DNA of 64,000 nt, from contig LR134135.1 in assembly GCA_900635465.1 (NCBI GenBank), forward strand, positions 2,232,001 through 2,296,000, in the 5' to 3' direction. This stretch comes from Lelliottia amnigena (GTDB lineage Bacteria > Pseudomonadota > Gammaproteobacteria > Enterobacterales > Enterobacteriaceae). Position numbers and translations under genes: made by a program. The notes below the pieces were generated by a model, which did no database searches, was not told the origin of the DNA, and saw nothing but the letters and a program-made list of their open reading frames with translations. This document shows, piece after piece, positions 9,461 to 18,770 of this stretch (its first letter is position 1; every line of letters starts with the position of its first letter).

Positions 9461-12442
9461 ATGCTGGTAAATCTTTGCGACTACAAACAAAGCGTCACGC
9501 TGATTGCGAACAGCGGCGTACAGTTTCTCGATTTCGGCCTGACGCCGCAGGACTCGGCCAGCCACGGTCGTTTTGTGCGTAAAACCGCCAACGGTCCCCT
9601 GCTGCGCCTGAATTACGATCTGGTCAATGGCCGCTATACCCTGCCAGGCGCGGGCGGCGGTCATCCTGAAGTCGTAAAACCGGAAAACACAATCCTGCTG
9701 CATCAGTCACTGACGGTGCTCGACGGCGTCTGGTTGCCGGTGCCTTTTTTACGCTTTAACCCGCCGCGTACCTTTGTGGACGGCCCGGACAACTGGGCGC
9801 GCGTTCAGGTGCGCAAGCTGGAAATCCCTGACGGCGCAGGCAATACCCACCGTGTGACCTTTGCGCTCGACAGTCAAATCGCCGAGCACGCCACCCACGG
9901 ATTGTCGCCTGTTGAGAACGATATTCTCAACGGCACCCGTTTTGCGCTGGCGTGGCGTGATGAGGAAGTGCTCAATTTCCTCGATCAGACCTGGATTGAC
10001 GGCTGGTTGCGCGAAGCGTTCACCGGCTATGCCACGGGCGTAGAAAACCGCTCAGATCGCGATCTGCAACAGGCCATGCGCGGCTTTGAGTACCAGGCAC
10101 ACTGGCTCAACCTGATGACTATGCTGGGCGAGCAAATCACCGTCCCTGAAGTCAAATTTGTTACGCATACGCTCAGCACGCCGGCGATCCCCGTCGATTT
10201 GATTCTTGACGTGGGCAACACTCACACCTGCGGCGTGATCATTGAAGATCATGGCGATGCCAACGACGGTTTACGCCAGACAGCCGAGCTGCAGGTGCGC
10301 TCGTTAAGCGAACCTCAGTTCCTGAATGAGCCCCTGTTTACCAGTCGTCTTGAATTTTCTGAAGCGCGTTTTGGCAAACAGCATTTCTCGGTCGAAAGCG
10401 GACGTGAAGATGCGTTCGTCTGGCCGTCTATCGTCCGAGTGGGCGATGAAGCGCGCAAGCTGGCGATGCAACGCCTGGGAACGGAAGGCAACAGCGGAAT
10501 TTCCAGCCCACGCCGCTATCTGTGGGATGAAACGCCGGTGGTTCAGGACTGGCGCTTTAGTCAGATGAACAGCAAAACCCAGCGCGAGCCGCTGGCGACC
10601 GCCTTCCCGCTGATGAACTTAATGAATGATGACGGGCAACCGCTGTTTACCCTGCCTCAGGATGAACGCTTGCCGGTCTTTTCACCGCAATACAGCCGCA
10701 GCACGCTGATGACGCATATGCTGTGTGAATTACTCGCGCAGGCGCTGGGCCAAATCAACAGCGTCGCCACGCGCCTGCGTCTGGGCTTCCCGGCCTCGCC
10801 GCGACAGCTCCGCACGCTGATCCTCACCCTGCCGTCAGCCATGCCAAAGCAAGAGCGTGAAATATTCCGCCGCCGTATGTTTGAAGCTATCGCGATTGTC
10901 TGGAAAGCGATGGGCTGGCACCCGCAGGATGAAGACTTTGCCAGCCGCAAACAGCAGGATAAAAGCGTCATTCCCGTTCCGGAAATTCAAATGGAATGGG
11001 ACGAAGCGAGTTGCGGACAGCTGGTGTGGCTCTATAACGAAGCCATTTCCCATTTTGGCGGCCAGACGGAAGCGTTCTTTGCCTCCCTCGCCCGCCCGGA
11101 TCGCGCGGCCGAAACGAATTCATCGCCAGGCCGCGCGCTGCGCGTTGCCTCGATTGACATTGGCGGCGGCACGACCGATATGGCGATCACCCATTATCAG
11201 CTTGATGATGGCTCCGGCAATAACGTCAAAATCACCCCGCAGTTGCTGTTCCGCGAAGGCTTTAAAGTGGCGGGCGATGACACGCTGCTGGATGTTATTC
11301 AGCGCTACGTCTTGCCTGCGCTGCAAACCCAGTTACAAAAATCCGGAATTGCGGACGCGTCCCTGCTGATGGCGTCGCTGTTTGGCGATTCCGGACGCAT
11401 CGATACGCAGGCGGTATTACGCCAGCAAACGGCATTGCAGCTGTTTATGCCGATTGGCCACGCCATTCTGGCGGCGTGGGAAAGCAGCGATATCGACGAT
11501 CCGCTGGCGGGTTTACACGCCACCTTTGGCGATCTGCTGTCGCAAAAACCGACGCGCAACGTCATGAATTACCTGCAGCAGGCGATTGATCATGCGCTGC
11601 CTGCGGGCTCTGCCGCCTTCGATCTGTTTGCCGTCCCGCTGCACGTGAATTTCCACGAAATGCAGGATGCGATGCTGGCGGGTCAGTTTACGCTGGCCGC
11701 TCCGCTGCACGCCGTTTGCGAAGCGATTTCACATTATACCTGCGATATTTTGCTGATTACCGGACGCCCTGGCTGTCTGCCTGGCGTGCAGGCATTAATT
11801 CGCCACCTGCAACCGGTGCCGGTGAACCGCATCGTCTGGCTGGATAAATACCGCGTCCATGAGTGGTATCCGTTCAGCCAGCAGGGCCGAATTGGCAATC
11901 CAAAATCAACGGCGGCGGTTGGGGCGATGCTGTGCAGCCTTGCGCTCGACCTGCGTTTGCCGCGCTTTAATTTTAAAGCGGCCGATATTGGCGCTTACTC
12001 CACCGTGCGTTATCTGGGCGTGCTGGACAATACGGTCAATACGCTGCGTGAGGAAAACGTCTGGTATCAAAATATCGATCTGGACAAACCTGGCGCGAAA
12101 CTCGACACCAAACTGCACTTCCCGCTGCGCGGCAACGTGACGCTGGGATTCCGTCAGCTGGAAAACGCGCGCTGGCCAGCTACGCCGCTGTATACCCTGA
12201 GCATTAACTCTGCGGAACTGGCGAAAGCCATCGCAGGAGACGGGGTATTGAACGTGCGTCTTAAATTGACCGGCGGAACCAAACAGGAAGGCCCGGAAGC
12301 CTTTGAGCTGAGCGATGCCTGGTTACAGGACGGTACTCCGGTTCCGCCTGATGCATTAACCTTTAAACTGAATACCCTGGCTGACCGCCGTCATAGCGGA
12401 AGTCATTACTGGATCGACAGCGGGAGCGTATATCTGAAATGA
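9461..12442 (+). CDS. srfB: SrfB family protein with actin/Hsp70-type ATPase motifs
   Basis: Large cytoplasmic protein of 993 aa, second gene of srfABC. Two motifs typical of the actin/Hsp70/sugar-kinase ATPase fold are visible: DVGNTHTCGVII near residue 247 (phosphate 1-like) and IDIGGGTTDMAI near residue 564 (phosphate 2-like). An ATP-dependent conformational role is therefore likely, though the substrate is unknown. ATG 9461 is chosen over an in-frame GTG at 9449 because that one overlaps srfA and AGGTG sits upstream of 9461. The stop overlaps srfC by four bases (ATGA), so coupled translation is likely. Confidence 0.85.
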   Translation: MLVNLCDYKQSVTLIANSGVQFLDFGLTPQDSASHGRFVRKTANGPLLRLNYDLVNGRYTLPGAGGGHPEVVKPENTILLHQSLTVLDGVWLPVPFLRFNPPRTFVDGPDNWARVQVRKLEIPDGAGNTHRVTFALDSQIAEHATHGLSPVENDILNGTRFALAWRDEEVLNFLDQTWIDGWLREAFTGYATGVENRSDRDLQQAMRGFEYQAHWLNLMTMLGEQITVPEVKFVTHTLSTPAIPVDLILDVGNTHTCGVIIEDHGDANDGLRQTAELQVRSLSEPQFLNEPLFTSRLEFSEARFGKQHFSVESGREDAFVWPSIVRVGDEARKLAMQRLGTEGNSGISSPRRYLWDETPVVQDWRFSQMNSKTQREPLATAFPLMNLMNDDGQPLFTLPQDERLPVFSPQYSRSTLMTHMLCELLAQALGQINSVATRLRLGFPASPRQLRTLILTLPSAMPKQEREIFRRRMFEAIAIVWKAMGWHPQDEDFASRKQQDKSVIPVPEIQMEWDEASCGQLVWLYNEAISHFGGQTEAFFASLARPDRAAETNSSPGRALRVASIDIGGGTTDMAITHYQLDDGSGNNVKITPQLLFREGFKVAGDDTLLDVIQRYVLPALQTQLQKSGIADASLLMASLFGDSGRIDTQAVLRQQTALQLFMPIGHAILAAWESSDIDDPLAGLHATFGDLLSQKPTRNVMNYLQQAIDHALPAGSAAFDLFAVPLHVNFHEMQDAMLAGQFTLAAPLHAVCEAISHYTCDILLITGRPGCLPGVQALIRHLQPVPVNRIVWLDKYRVHEWYPFSQQGRIGNPKSTAAVGAMLCSLALDLRLPRFNFKAADIGAYSTVRYLGVLDNTVNTLREENVWYQNIDLDKPGAKLDTKLHFPLRGNVTLGFRQLENARWPATPLYTLSINSAELAKAIAGDGVLNVRLKLTGGTKQEGPEAFELSDAWLQDGTPVPPDALTFKLNTLADRRHSGSHYWIDSGSVYLK

Positions 12443-14613
12443 CAGCGAAGACTGCCACCACTCAGGCCTTGATCGGGTGGATCAATGAAACGCGCCTGCA
12501 CGCCCCGATGCTGGATAATGACGCCGACGCGCTGCTGGCCCGACTGACCTCGGTGCAAGCACGTGAACAGGCGCTTGACCGCGCCATCGACGCGCACAGC
12601 AGTATCGGATTGTATGGCCACTCGCAGGCCGCCAAAGCGCACCTCCTGGTGGCGCTGTGCGGAAGCGGCAGCGGACGGCTGGATGTCGCGCCCGGTTTGC
12701 GTACCTTTGACTACTTTTCACACCTGAATCCCGGCCATGCGCTGACCAATATGGCCGTGCGCTTTACCCCGTTCTCACCTGCGGTGACCGACGACGCTTT
12801 CCCTCTCCGTCTGAGTCTGGTCACCGAAGCCGAGCTGGTTCAACTTTTCATTGCGCGCACCACCCTACAGGGCTTGATTCGTCCGGTTGAGAAAGCGGTC
12901 ATTGAAGCGCGCGTGGAAAAATGGCGCGCATTGCGCCAGCCGCAGGCTGTGCCGGGAATGACGGCGCAGGAAGTGGGAGCCATTGCGCGATTCTGGCGAA
13001 GCACTGTGCCGGGATCGGAACAGCAAATGGATGATGCCCTGTGGCACCAGTTTGCGCAGCTCATTCCGTCGCTCGATTTGAGCACGCGCGCCAGCATCTG
13101 GTCGCTGTTATGGGGCGAGCAGCAGGAACTGACGCAGCAGTGGCTGAAGCTCGCGCACGTTCTGCATCAAACCGGTCATGCCAGCGAACTGGCCGCGCCG
13201 CTGAGTCTTTTGGTTGATAATTTTGGCCTGCCGAGCGAAGGATTCCTGACGCGCGGTGAGTTCACCTCTCCTGAAGCGCAGGAGGCGGTGTTGCATCCGC
13301 TCAACGATGGCGAGATGTTGAATGCCATCAGTATTCCCGTCGACGTCCTGGCGTTTTTGACCCGTGAACTGGTCCTCCCGACTGAAAATGGCGTGCTGGA
13401 AAATGTCGATATCATTGATATTCCTGCCCCTTCCGATACCGAATTATCGCCGCTGGCGCAGGCAAAATATGTCTGGCTGCTGGAGCATTATCGCCAGCAA
13501 ATGCAGCCGGATGTGCTGGTGATTTGCAACGCGACCGCACAGCACGAGCAAACCGCCAAAACGGCAAAAGCCCTGCTGAACTGGGTCAAAGATACACAGG
13601 CGGGTGAAGAGTCTGCGCTGCCGGGGCTGGTCTGGGCGATCACTCCGCATGATGCGCGCTTTACCACTAAACAAAATCTGGATGAAGCTGTACAGCAACT
13701 GCTCGGTAAACCGGGCCAGCGCTGGGGGACCTTGCAGGCTCTGGACGCACACAGCATGCAGCGCGTCGTGGAATGGCTGTCACAGGCCACGCTCCCCGCA
13801 CAGCGTCAGTCGCGGCTTCAGGCGTTGAAAACGGCACAACAGCGTGAGCGTCGTGCACTGATGCAAAGCTATCTCACGCCTGCGACAGTGAAACCGGAAG
13901 TGCAGCGCACCCAGGCTGAAGCGATGGTGAGAGCCTTGCAGAACAGCGCAGCACGTCATGGCGAGCTGCTGGAGGGCTTGCTGCCCCCGCTTAAAGCATT
14001 CGAAACGCTTCTGGCTGTTCAACAGCCGCGTGAGGAACAGGTTAATGGCCTGTTCACCGACGTTATCGACCTGTTTGCCGATAATGCCAGCGAAGGCGGT
14101 GATGTTTATCAGACCAAAGATAAAGCCCGTCTGGCGCATCGCGTATGGGTTAATCACCTGCGTCAGTGGAGTCGCAACGACGCGGCGGCCAGCAGACTGG
14201 GCCTGGACATCAACGTGCTGCCGCAGATAGCGGATACGCTAGTGCTGAGCAGCTACCGACTGGATCTTCCGAAGATGCTGCAGGCGATTGTCGAAGCCGA
14301 CAAAAGCAGCGCCGCCCAGCTGCATGCATCTATAGGGAATTTCATCGGCTGGCTAGGTTACGCGCAAACGCCTGAGTCGTCTCGTCCGGCCAGTCGCGTG
14401 CGTAAAGGTCAGGCCATTTTCGTGACGCCCGTGGTCAGCAACACAACGCCAAGACTCACCCGCCTGGGAGAGCAGCCGGTTCATGCTGCGACGATTTATG
14501 TCTATGACTGGCTGGTCGCACTCTACACGCGTGCAATTGAAAATATTGGGTATCAGCATCCACACGACATCACGCCTGCCGCGCGTAAAGCGTTACAGGC
14601 GATTGTAAAATAG
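12439..14613 (+). CDS. srfC: SrfC family protein
   Basis: Cytoplasmic protein of 724 aa, third gene of srfABC, overlapping srfB by ATGA. The early segment GLYGHSQAAKAHLL (about residues 55-70) sits where a P-loop would be but lacks the GxxxxGK[ST] signature, so it is at best a degenerate nucleotide-binding site. Much of the rest is helical (for example around 430-500). Salmonella SrfC is described as a putative virulence effector; mechanism unknown. Strict overlap and order argue that SrfA, SrfB and SrfC form one complex or pathway. Confidence 0.83.
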   Translation: MTAKTATTQALIGWINETRLHAPMLDNDADALLARLTSVQAREQALDRAIDAHSSIGLYGHSQAAKAHLLVALCGSGSGRLDVAPGLRTFDYFSHLNPGHALTNMAVRFTPFSPAVTDDAFPLRLSLVTEAELVQLFIARTTLQGLIRPVEKAVIEARVEKWRALRQPQAVPGMTAQEVGAIARFWRSTVPGSEQQMDDALWHQFAQLIPSLDLSTRASIWSLLWGEQQELTQQWLKLAHVLHQTGHASELAAPLSLLVDNFGLPSEGFLTRGEFTSPEAQEAVLHPLNDGEMLNAISIPVDVLAFLTRELVLPTENGVLENVDIIDIPAPSDTELSPLAQAKYVWLLEHYRQQMQPDVLVICNATAQHEQTAKTAKALLNWVKDTQAGEESALPGLVWAITPHDARFTTKQNLDEAVQQLLGKPGQRWGTLQALDAHSMQRVVEWLSQATLPAQRQSRLQALKTAQQRERRALMQSYLTPATVKPEVQRTQAEAMVRALQNSAARHGELLEGLLPPLKAFETLLAVQQPREEQVNGLFTDVIDLFADNASEGGDVYQTKDKARLAHRVWVNHLRQWSRNDAAASRLGLDINVLPQIADTLVLSSYRLDLPKMLQAIVEADKSSAAQLHASIGNFIGWLGYAQTPESSRPASRVRKGQAIFVTPVVSNTTPRLTRLGEQPVHAATIYVYDWLVALYTRAIENIGYQHPHDITPAARKALQAIVK

Positions 14614-14633
14614 CGCCTGACGCAGGGGGAATG

Positions 14634-15059
14634 ATGACAGATACGCTAAATACGCCAGGGGGGAATTACGTCCCTGTCATGATTCATGAGGGTCTTGCGT
14701 ACGTGAGCGGTCAGCTGCCGCGGCGCGGAGAAACGCTGCTGTACACCGGTAAGGTCGGCGCTGAAGTTGATCTCGCCAGTGCTCAGGAAGCGGCCGCATT
14801 TTGCGCGGACTTATGCCTTGATGCGGTCTCACAAGCCGTGGGGGGCGATGCACACATCGTCCAGGTAGTGAAAGTGGTGGGATACATCGCGTCAGCGCCT
14901 GGATTTATTCAACAGTCGCAGGTGATGAATGGCGCGTCCGATCGGCTTGTTGAACGGCTTGGCGCGCGGGGGCAACATGCCCGCACCTCCGTTGGCGTCG
15001 CCGAGCTGCCGCGCGGCGCGCCCATTGAGCTGGAGATGGTTGTTGCCGTCAGGCAGTGA
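14634..15059 (+). CDS. RidA/YjgF family protein
   Basis: Member of the RidA/YjgF/YER057c family, which forms homotrimers that hydrolyse reactive enamine/imine intermediates; this subgroup is longer than the 128-aa RidA. Recognisable pieces are YVSGQLPR near residue 25, the AAFCADLCLDAVSQA helix, KVVGYIASAPGF and the C-terminal RTSVGVAELPRGAPIELEMV. The arginine of RTSVGVAELP is the family's substrate-binding Arg. Two adjacent ATGs exist (14631, 14634); AGGGGG fits 14634 slightly better. It lies 17 bases after srfC and may be cotranscribed. Confidence 0.88.
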   Translation: MTDTLNTPGGNYVPVMIHEGLAYVSGQLPRRGETLLYTGKVGAEVDLASAQEAAAFCADLCLDAVSQAVGGDAHIVQVVKVVGYIASAPGFIQQSQVMNGASDRLVERLGARGQHARTSVGVAELPRGAPIELEMVVAVRQ

Positions 15060-15454
15060 TTACCCTCGAAAATTGCTTTGACTGAGGCTCTGTAAGGGGC
15101 CTCATTCCTTCCGTTTGTTCATCGCCCCTATGCTGTCTGGTGTGTCACTTTTTCATCTTGATAGTGGATGAATTTTCTGGCGCTCAGGTTCACCGTTTAC
15201 TGCAAGCCTGCCTTCCCCACTGATTCCCGCTGTACGCCGCATGGGTTTTAACCGCTTTACCATGACAAAATTCGGGCATGCCCGCGATCATGAAGATAGC
15301 TCATGTTGTCGTGAAATTTAGTCGCTTCCCCTCACTCATTGGCTCTGGCATAAAAGATGCAATGTTAACGAATTGGCAACATGAAAACGGATTCTCCAAA
15401 TACTGGAACATCCAGCGATAAAGTCAGTTTTTACGTCAGCACTCAGGAAGCGAG
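15060..15454. other. Intergenic region before mesX
   Basis: Holds a hairpin at about 15084-15105 (TGAGGC / GCCTCA, 10-nt loop) that probably ends the RidA-side transcript. The rest has no open frame or recognised element. The mesX promoter should be here; I found no convincing MetJ tandem box or MetR site. Confidence 0.5.
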
Positions 15455-16444
15455 ATGACTATGAATAAAAATTTCACCTTCACAATTAAGCACAGCCGCT
15501 TCGATGAGAATTATAACCCTTCGGAAAACACGCGTATTACGACGAACTTTGCAAATCTGGCGCGAGGCGAAAACCGTCAGGAGAACTTACGCAATACGCT
15601 GGTGATGATCGATAATCGCTTTAATACATTAGCGCATTGGGATAATCCTAAGGGCGATCGTTATTCTGTCGAACTCGACATCATCACCGTTGAGATGAAT
15701 ATTGATGCAGAGGGTAATCACACCCGCTTCCCTGCGATTGAAATACTGAAAACCACTATTCTGGATAAGAAAACGCAGCAGCGTATCGAAGGAATTGTCG
15801 GTAATAACTTCTCCTCCTACGTGCGTGATTATGACTTTAGCGTGGTGCTGTTAGATCACAATAAAGATCGGGCTGAGTTTACCATCCCCGATAACTTTGG
15901 TGATTTGCACGGCAATATCTTTAAATATTTCGCAAATTCAAGTGAATACAGAGCTAACTTTAGCAAGCCGCCGGTGATTTGCCTGAGTGTTTCGAATAAA
16001 AACAGCTATCAGCGTACCGGAAATGAGCATCCTGTTCTGGGCTTTGAATACACGCAAAATGGCGCTTCGCTGACTGAAGAGTATTTCAAAAAGATGGGGC
16101 TGCAGGTTCGCTATTTTATGCCACCAAACAGCGCCGCGCCGTTGGCCTTCTTTTTCTCCGGCGATCTGCTGAATGATTACACGTTTATTGAACTGATTGG
16201 CACCATCAGTACCATGGAGACATTCCAGAAAATCTATCGCCCTGAAATTTACAATGCTAACTCGGTCGCTGGGCAATATTATCAGCCTAACCTGAATAAC
16301 CAGGATCATTCATTGACTAAAATTGTTTACGATCGAGAAGAACGCAGCCAGTTAGCGATTGAGCAGGGGAAATTTACTGAAACACATTTCATCAAACCCT
16401 ATAAAAACATCCTTGAGAAATTTACCGCCCCTTGCGCGCTTTGA
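15455..16444 (+). CDS. mesX: DUF1852 protein, MesX partner of methionine synthase
   Basis: Soluble protein of 329 aa in the DUF1852 family, which is found next to a short MetE-like protein and was reported as MesX, required together with oxygen for MesD-type methionine synthesis in Acinetobacter. Family identity is from overall sequence (N-terminal FTIKHSRFDENYNPSE, a central GFEYTQNGASLTEEYF, and a C-terminal TETHFIKPYKN). AGGAAG lies upstream of ATG 15455. It is followed after 28 bases by the MetE-like gene, so the pair is an operon. Confidence 0.85.
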   Translation: MTMNKNFTFTIKHSRFDENYNPSENTRITTNFANLARGENRQENLRNTLVMIDNRFNTLAHWDNPKGDRYSVELDIITVEMNIDAEGNHTRFPAIEILKTTILDKKTQQRIEGIVGNNFSSYVRDYDFSVVLLDHNKDRAEFTIPDNFGDLHGNIFKYFANSSEYRANFSKPPVICLSVSNKNSYQRTGNEHPVLGFEYTQNGASLTEEYFKKMGLQVRYFMPPNSAAPLAFFFSGDLLNDYTFIELIGTISTMETFQKIYRPEIYNANSVAGQYYQPNLNNQDHSLTKIVYDREERSQLAIEQGKFTETHFIKPYKNILEKFTAPCAL

Positions 16445-16472
16445 TTAATTAAAAATAAAAAGGTCACCTGTT

Positions 16473-17504
16473 ATGAAAACATTGCTCCCAACATCGACGG
16501 CTGGCAGTTTACCCAAACCGTCCTGGCTTGCTCAACCGGAGACCCTGTGGTCTCCGTGGAAACTGCAAAATGAAGAATTAATCACGGGCAAACAGGATGC
16601 TCTGCGTTTATCGCTGGACGATCAGCTGCGCACCGGGATTGATATCGTCAGTGATGGCGAGCAAACCCGCCAGCATTTTGTCACAACCTTTATCGAGCAC
16701 CTCAGCGGCGTGGATTTTGAGAAACGCGAGGTCGTTAAAATCCGCAATCGTTATGATGCCAGCGTTCCAACGGTCGTCGGTGCCGTCGCACGCCAAAAGC
16801 CCGTGTTTGTTGAAGATGCCAAATATTTACGTCAGCTCACCACGCAGCCGATTAAATGGGCGCTGCCTGGGCCGATGACAATGATCGATACGCTGTATGA
16901 TAATCACTATAAAAGTCGCGAGAAACTGGCCTGGGAATTTGCCAAAATTCTCAACCAGGAAGCCAGAGAGTTAGAGGCCGCGGGTGTGGATATTATCCAG
17001 TTTGATGAACCCGCCTTTAACGTGTTCTTTGACGAGGTGAATGACTGGGGAATTGCGGCGTTAGAGCGCGCCATCGAAGGCCTTAAGTGCGAAACGGCTG
17101 TCCATATCTGCTACGGATACGGCATTAAGGCCAATACTGACTGGAAAAAGACGCTGGGGTCTGAGTGGCGACAGTACGAAGAGGCCTTCCCAAAACTGCA
17201 AACCTCTTCTATCGATATCATTTCACTGGAATGTCATAACTCACACGTTCCCATGGATCTGCTTGAGCTGATTCGTGGTAAAAAAGTGATGGTCGGTGCC
17301 ATCGACGTGGCGACCAATACCATTGAGACACCAGAAGAAGTGGCCAGCACGTTACGAAAAGCGCTTCAGTTTGTTGACGCCGACAAACTTTATCCGTCGA
17401 CCAACTGCGGCATGGCGCCCCTTGCTCGTCAGGTTGCCAACGGCAAGCTCAATGCACTGAGTGCCGGTGCTGAAATTATCCGCAGAGAACTGGCGACGAA
17501 ATAA
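16473..17504 (+). CDS. mesD: Folate-independent methionine synthase, MetE C-terminal-like (MesD)
   Basis: 343-aa protein corresponding to the C-terminal catalytic half of cobalamin-independent methionine synthase, without the N-terminal folate-binding half. Core-MetE proteins methylate homocysteine using a donor other than methyltetrahydrofolate. The zinc ligands are visible: H-x-C in VHICYGYG (about 211/213), the Glu in SLECHN (about 254) and the Cys in STNCGMAPL (about 311). The N-terminal LLPTSTAGSLPKPSW is the usual homocysteine-site start. AGGTCACC precedes the ATG. Pairing with MesX points to MesD. Confidence 0.87.
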   Translation: MKTLLPTSTAGSLPKPSWLAQPETLWSPWKLQNEELITGKQDALRLSLDDQLRTGIDIVSDGEQTRQHFVTTFIEHLSGVDFEKREVVKIRNRYDASVPTVVGAVARQKPVFVEDAKYLRQLTTQPIKWALPGPMTMIDTLYDNHYKSREKLAWEFAKILNQEARELEAAGVDIIQFDEPAFNVFFDEVNDWGIAALERAIEGLKCETAVHICYGYGIKANTDWKKTLGSEWRQYEEAFPKLQTSSIDIISLECHNSHVPMDLLELIRGKKVMVGAIDVATNTIETPEEVASTLRKALQFVDADKLYPSTNCGMAPLARQVANGKLNALSAGAEIIRRELATK

Positions 17505-17600
17505 TATCTGAGGCAGCATCGTTAAATTATGGCCGCTTTTGCTGTCAATTCATGTGTCGAATACTATCGACCATAAGCAAAAGCGGACAATTCCCCTCCT

Positions 17601-17620
17601 CCAACCAACCAACCAACCAA
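17601..17620. repeat. Tetranucleotide repeat (CCAA)5
   Basis: Five perfect CCAA units, about 110 bp upstream of the small gene at 17731. Such runs can change length by slippage and alter promoter spacing. No variation can be seen from one sequence. Confidence 0.85.
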
Positions 17621-17730
17621 AAATATATCCCTTCATATCCCAATAAAATATGCATTTTCAGGATTACCTTATGGCGACACCGGCATGAGTCTACCAGGCT
17701 TATCCTTTTTGTTTATAAGGATGTCAGACG

Positions 17731-17928
17731 ATGAAACGCATATTCATGTCGGTTTTCTCCAGCCCAGAGTCGTTACTGCAGGTGATGAGTCAGCAGGAAA
17801 TTATTGAGGCCGTTGAGGACGGTGACCGTATTATTATTGACCAGGACGGTAATGCCTCGGTCAACTTCAAGAGCAATGAGGTGCGGCAAGACTTTCTGCG
17901 CCACGTGAATGCGCTGAAGAGGGCATAA
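17731..17928 (+). CDS. Hypothetical small acidic protein
   Basis: 65-aa soluble protein with no family I recognise. It contains an acidic stretch (EIIEAVEDGDRIIIDQDGNASVNF) with beta-strand character and a helical C-terminus rich in basic residues. AAGGATG lies upstream of ATG 17731; an internal ATG six codons in is an alternative. It ends one base before the next gene, a membrane protein, so the two probably act together. Confidence 0.6.
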   Translation: MKRIFMSVFSSPESLLQVMSQQEIIEAVEDGDRIIIDQDGNASVNFKSNEVRQDFLRHVNALKRA

Positions 17929-17929
17929 T

Positions 17930-18697
17930 ATGGGCACGGCAATATTTATGGTGCTGATGGTGTGTGGGTACTGGTACACCAGTCGCGATCTCTCGACCCG
18001 TTTTAAAATCAAGCGTTCCTTCGGCTGGGATGTCTATTTTCTTGTCGCGCTGTATGGCTGCATTTTCGTGTTGCAGGGCGTGATCGCCACCGGGCTGCTC
18101 TGGTTACTGCTGCTTGGACTCTCATTGGCCGATAATCGGTTCCATTTTACTTCGCAACACTATGCCAACTGGCAAATCGATTTTATGAACTGGAGCTTTC
18201 TGGGTATTCAGGCCCCAGTGATCCTCATGTTGGCCTTTGCGATCATTTTTTGTCTCTATCGTTCAAACTGGGCTGGCAGCGCCAGGCTGGACGGTGAAGG
18301 CAGGAAGCAACTCTATAAACGTCTGGCGCGTTCGAGCGGTATCGAACAGTTGCTTTATCAGTGTATGGAAGAAGGCGAGCTGGCGATGGTGACGCTTAAA
18401 TCGCGGCGAATTTACATCGGGATGATACATACCGCGACGCTGGAATATGAAAAGACGGCGAATATCGTGCTGATCCCGATGCTCAGCGGCTATCGTGATG
18501 GCAAGAAAATGGATATGCGCATTGAACACAATTACAGCAAGTGGTATGCCGAACATGACATAACGCTTGATTCAGAGCCAAGGAGCGCAATGGCGTTTCG
18601 CAGGGTAATAATGCTGGATCAGATTGAAAGCTTTTCGCTGTTTGACCCCGCCAGTGCAAGCGCACTGGACATGGAACAGCGCCCTGACACGATGTGA
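17930..18697 (+). CDS. Hypothetical inner-membrane protein
   Basis: 255-aa protein, not recognised. Hydrophobic helices lie near residues 1-14, 30-66 (probably two spans) and 86-106. A soluble, probably cytoplasmic domain (about 115-255) follows with basic segments (EGRKQLYKRLAR) and beta-rich stretches. The soluble part contains EYEKTANIVLIPMLSGYRDG. Immediately downstream of the 65-aa gene; together they form a two-gene unit with mesXD upstream and the convergent GH28 gene downstream. Confidence 0.7.
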   Translation: MGTAIFMVLMVCGYWYTSRDLSTRFKIKRSFGWDVYFLVALYGCIFVLQGVIATGLLWLLLLGLSLADNRFHFTSQHYANWQIDFMNWSFLGIQAPVILMLAFAIIFCLYRSNWAGSARLDGEGRKQLYKRLARSSGIEQLLYQCMEEGELAMVTLKSRRIYIGMIHTATLEYEKTANIVLIPMLSGYRDGKKMDMRIEHNYSKWYAEHDITLDSEPRSAMAFRRVIMLDQIESFSLFDPASASALDMEQRPDTM

Positions 18698-18770
18698 GGG
18701 TGCGGTTTTAAGCAGGACAGACTGCACGCAATAGCAGGTCTCATTGGTGCAGTCTTCCGTCAACGTCACG

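Noticed and set aside
12439..14613. SrfC as a dynamin-like GTPase
   Set aside because: GHSQAAKAH at the expected place lacks the GxxxxGK[ST] signature, and no G4-like NKxD motif was found.
15300..15454. MetR or MetJ sites before mesX
   Set aside because: TGAAAACGGATTC resembles a MetR half pair but spacing is wrong, and no tandem AGACGTCT-like boxes are present.
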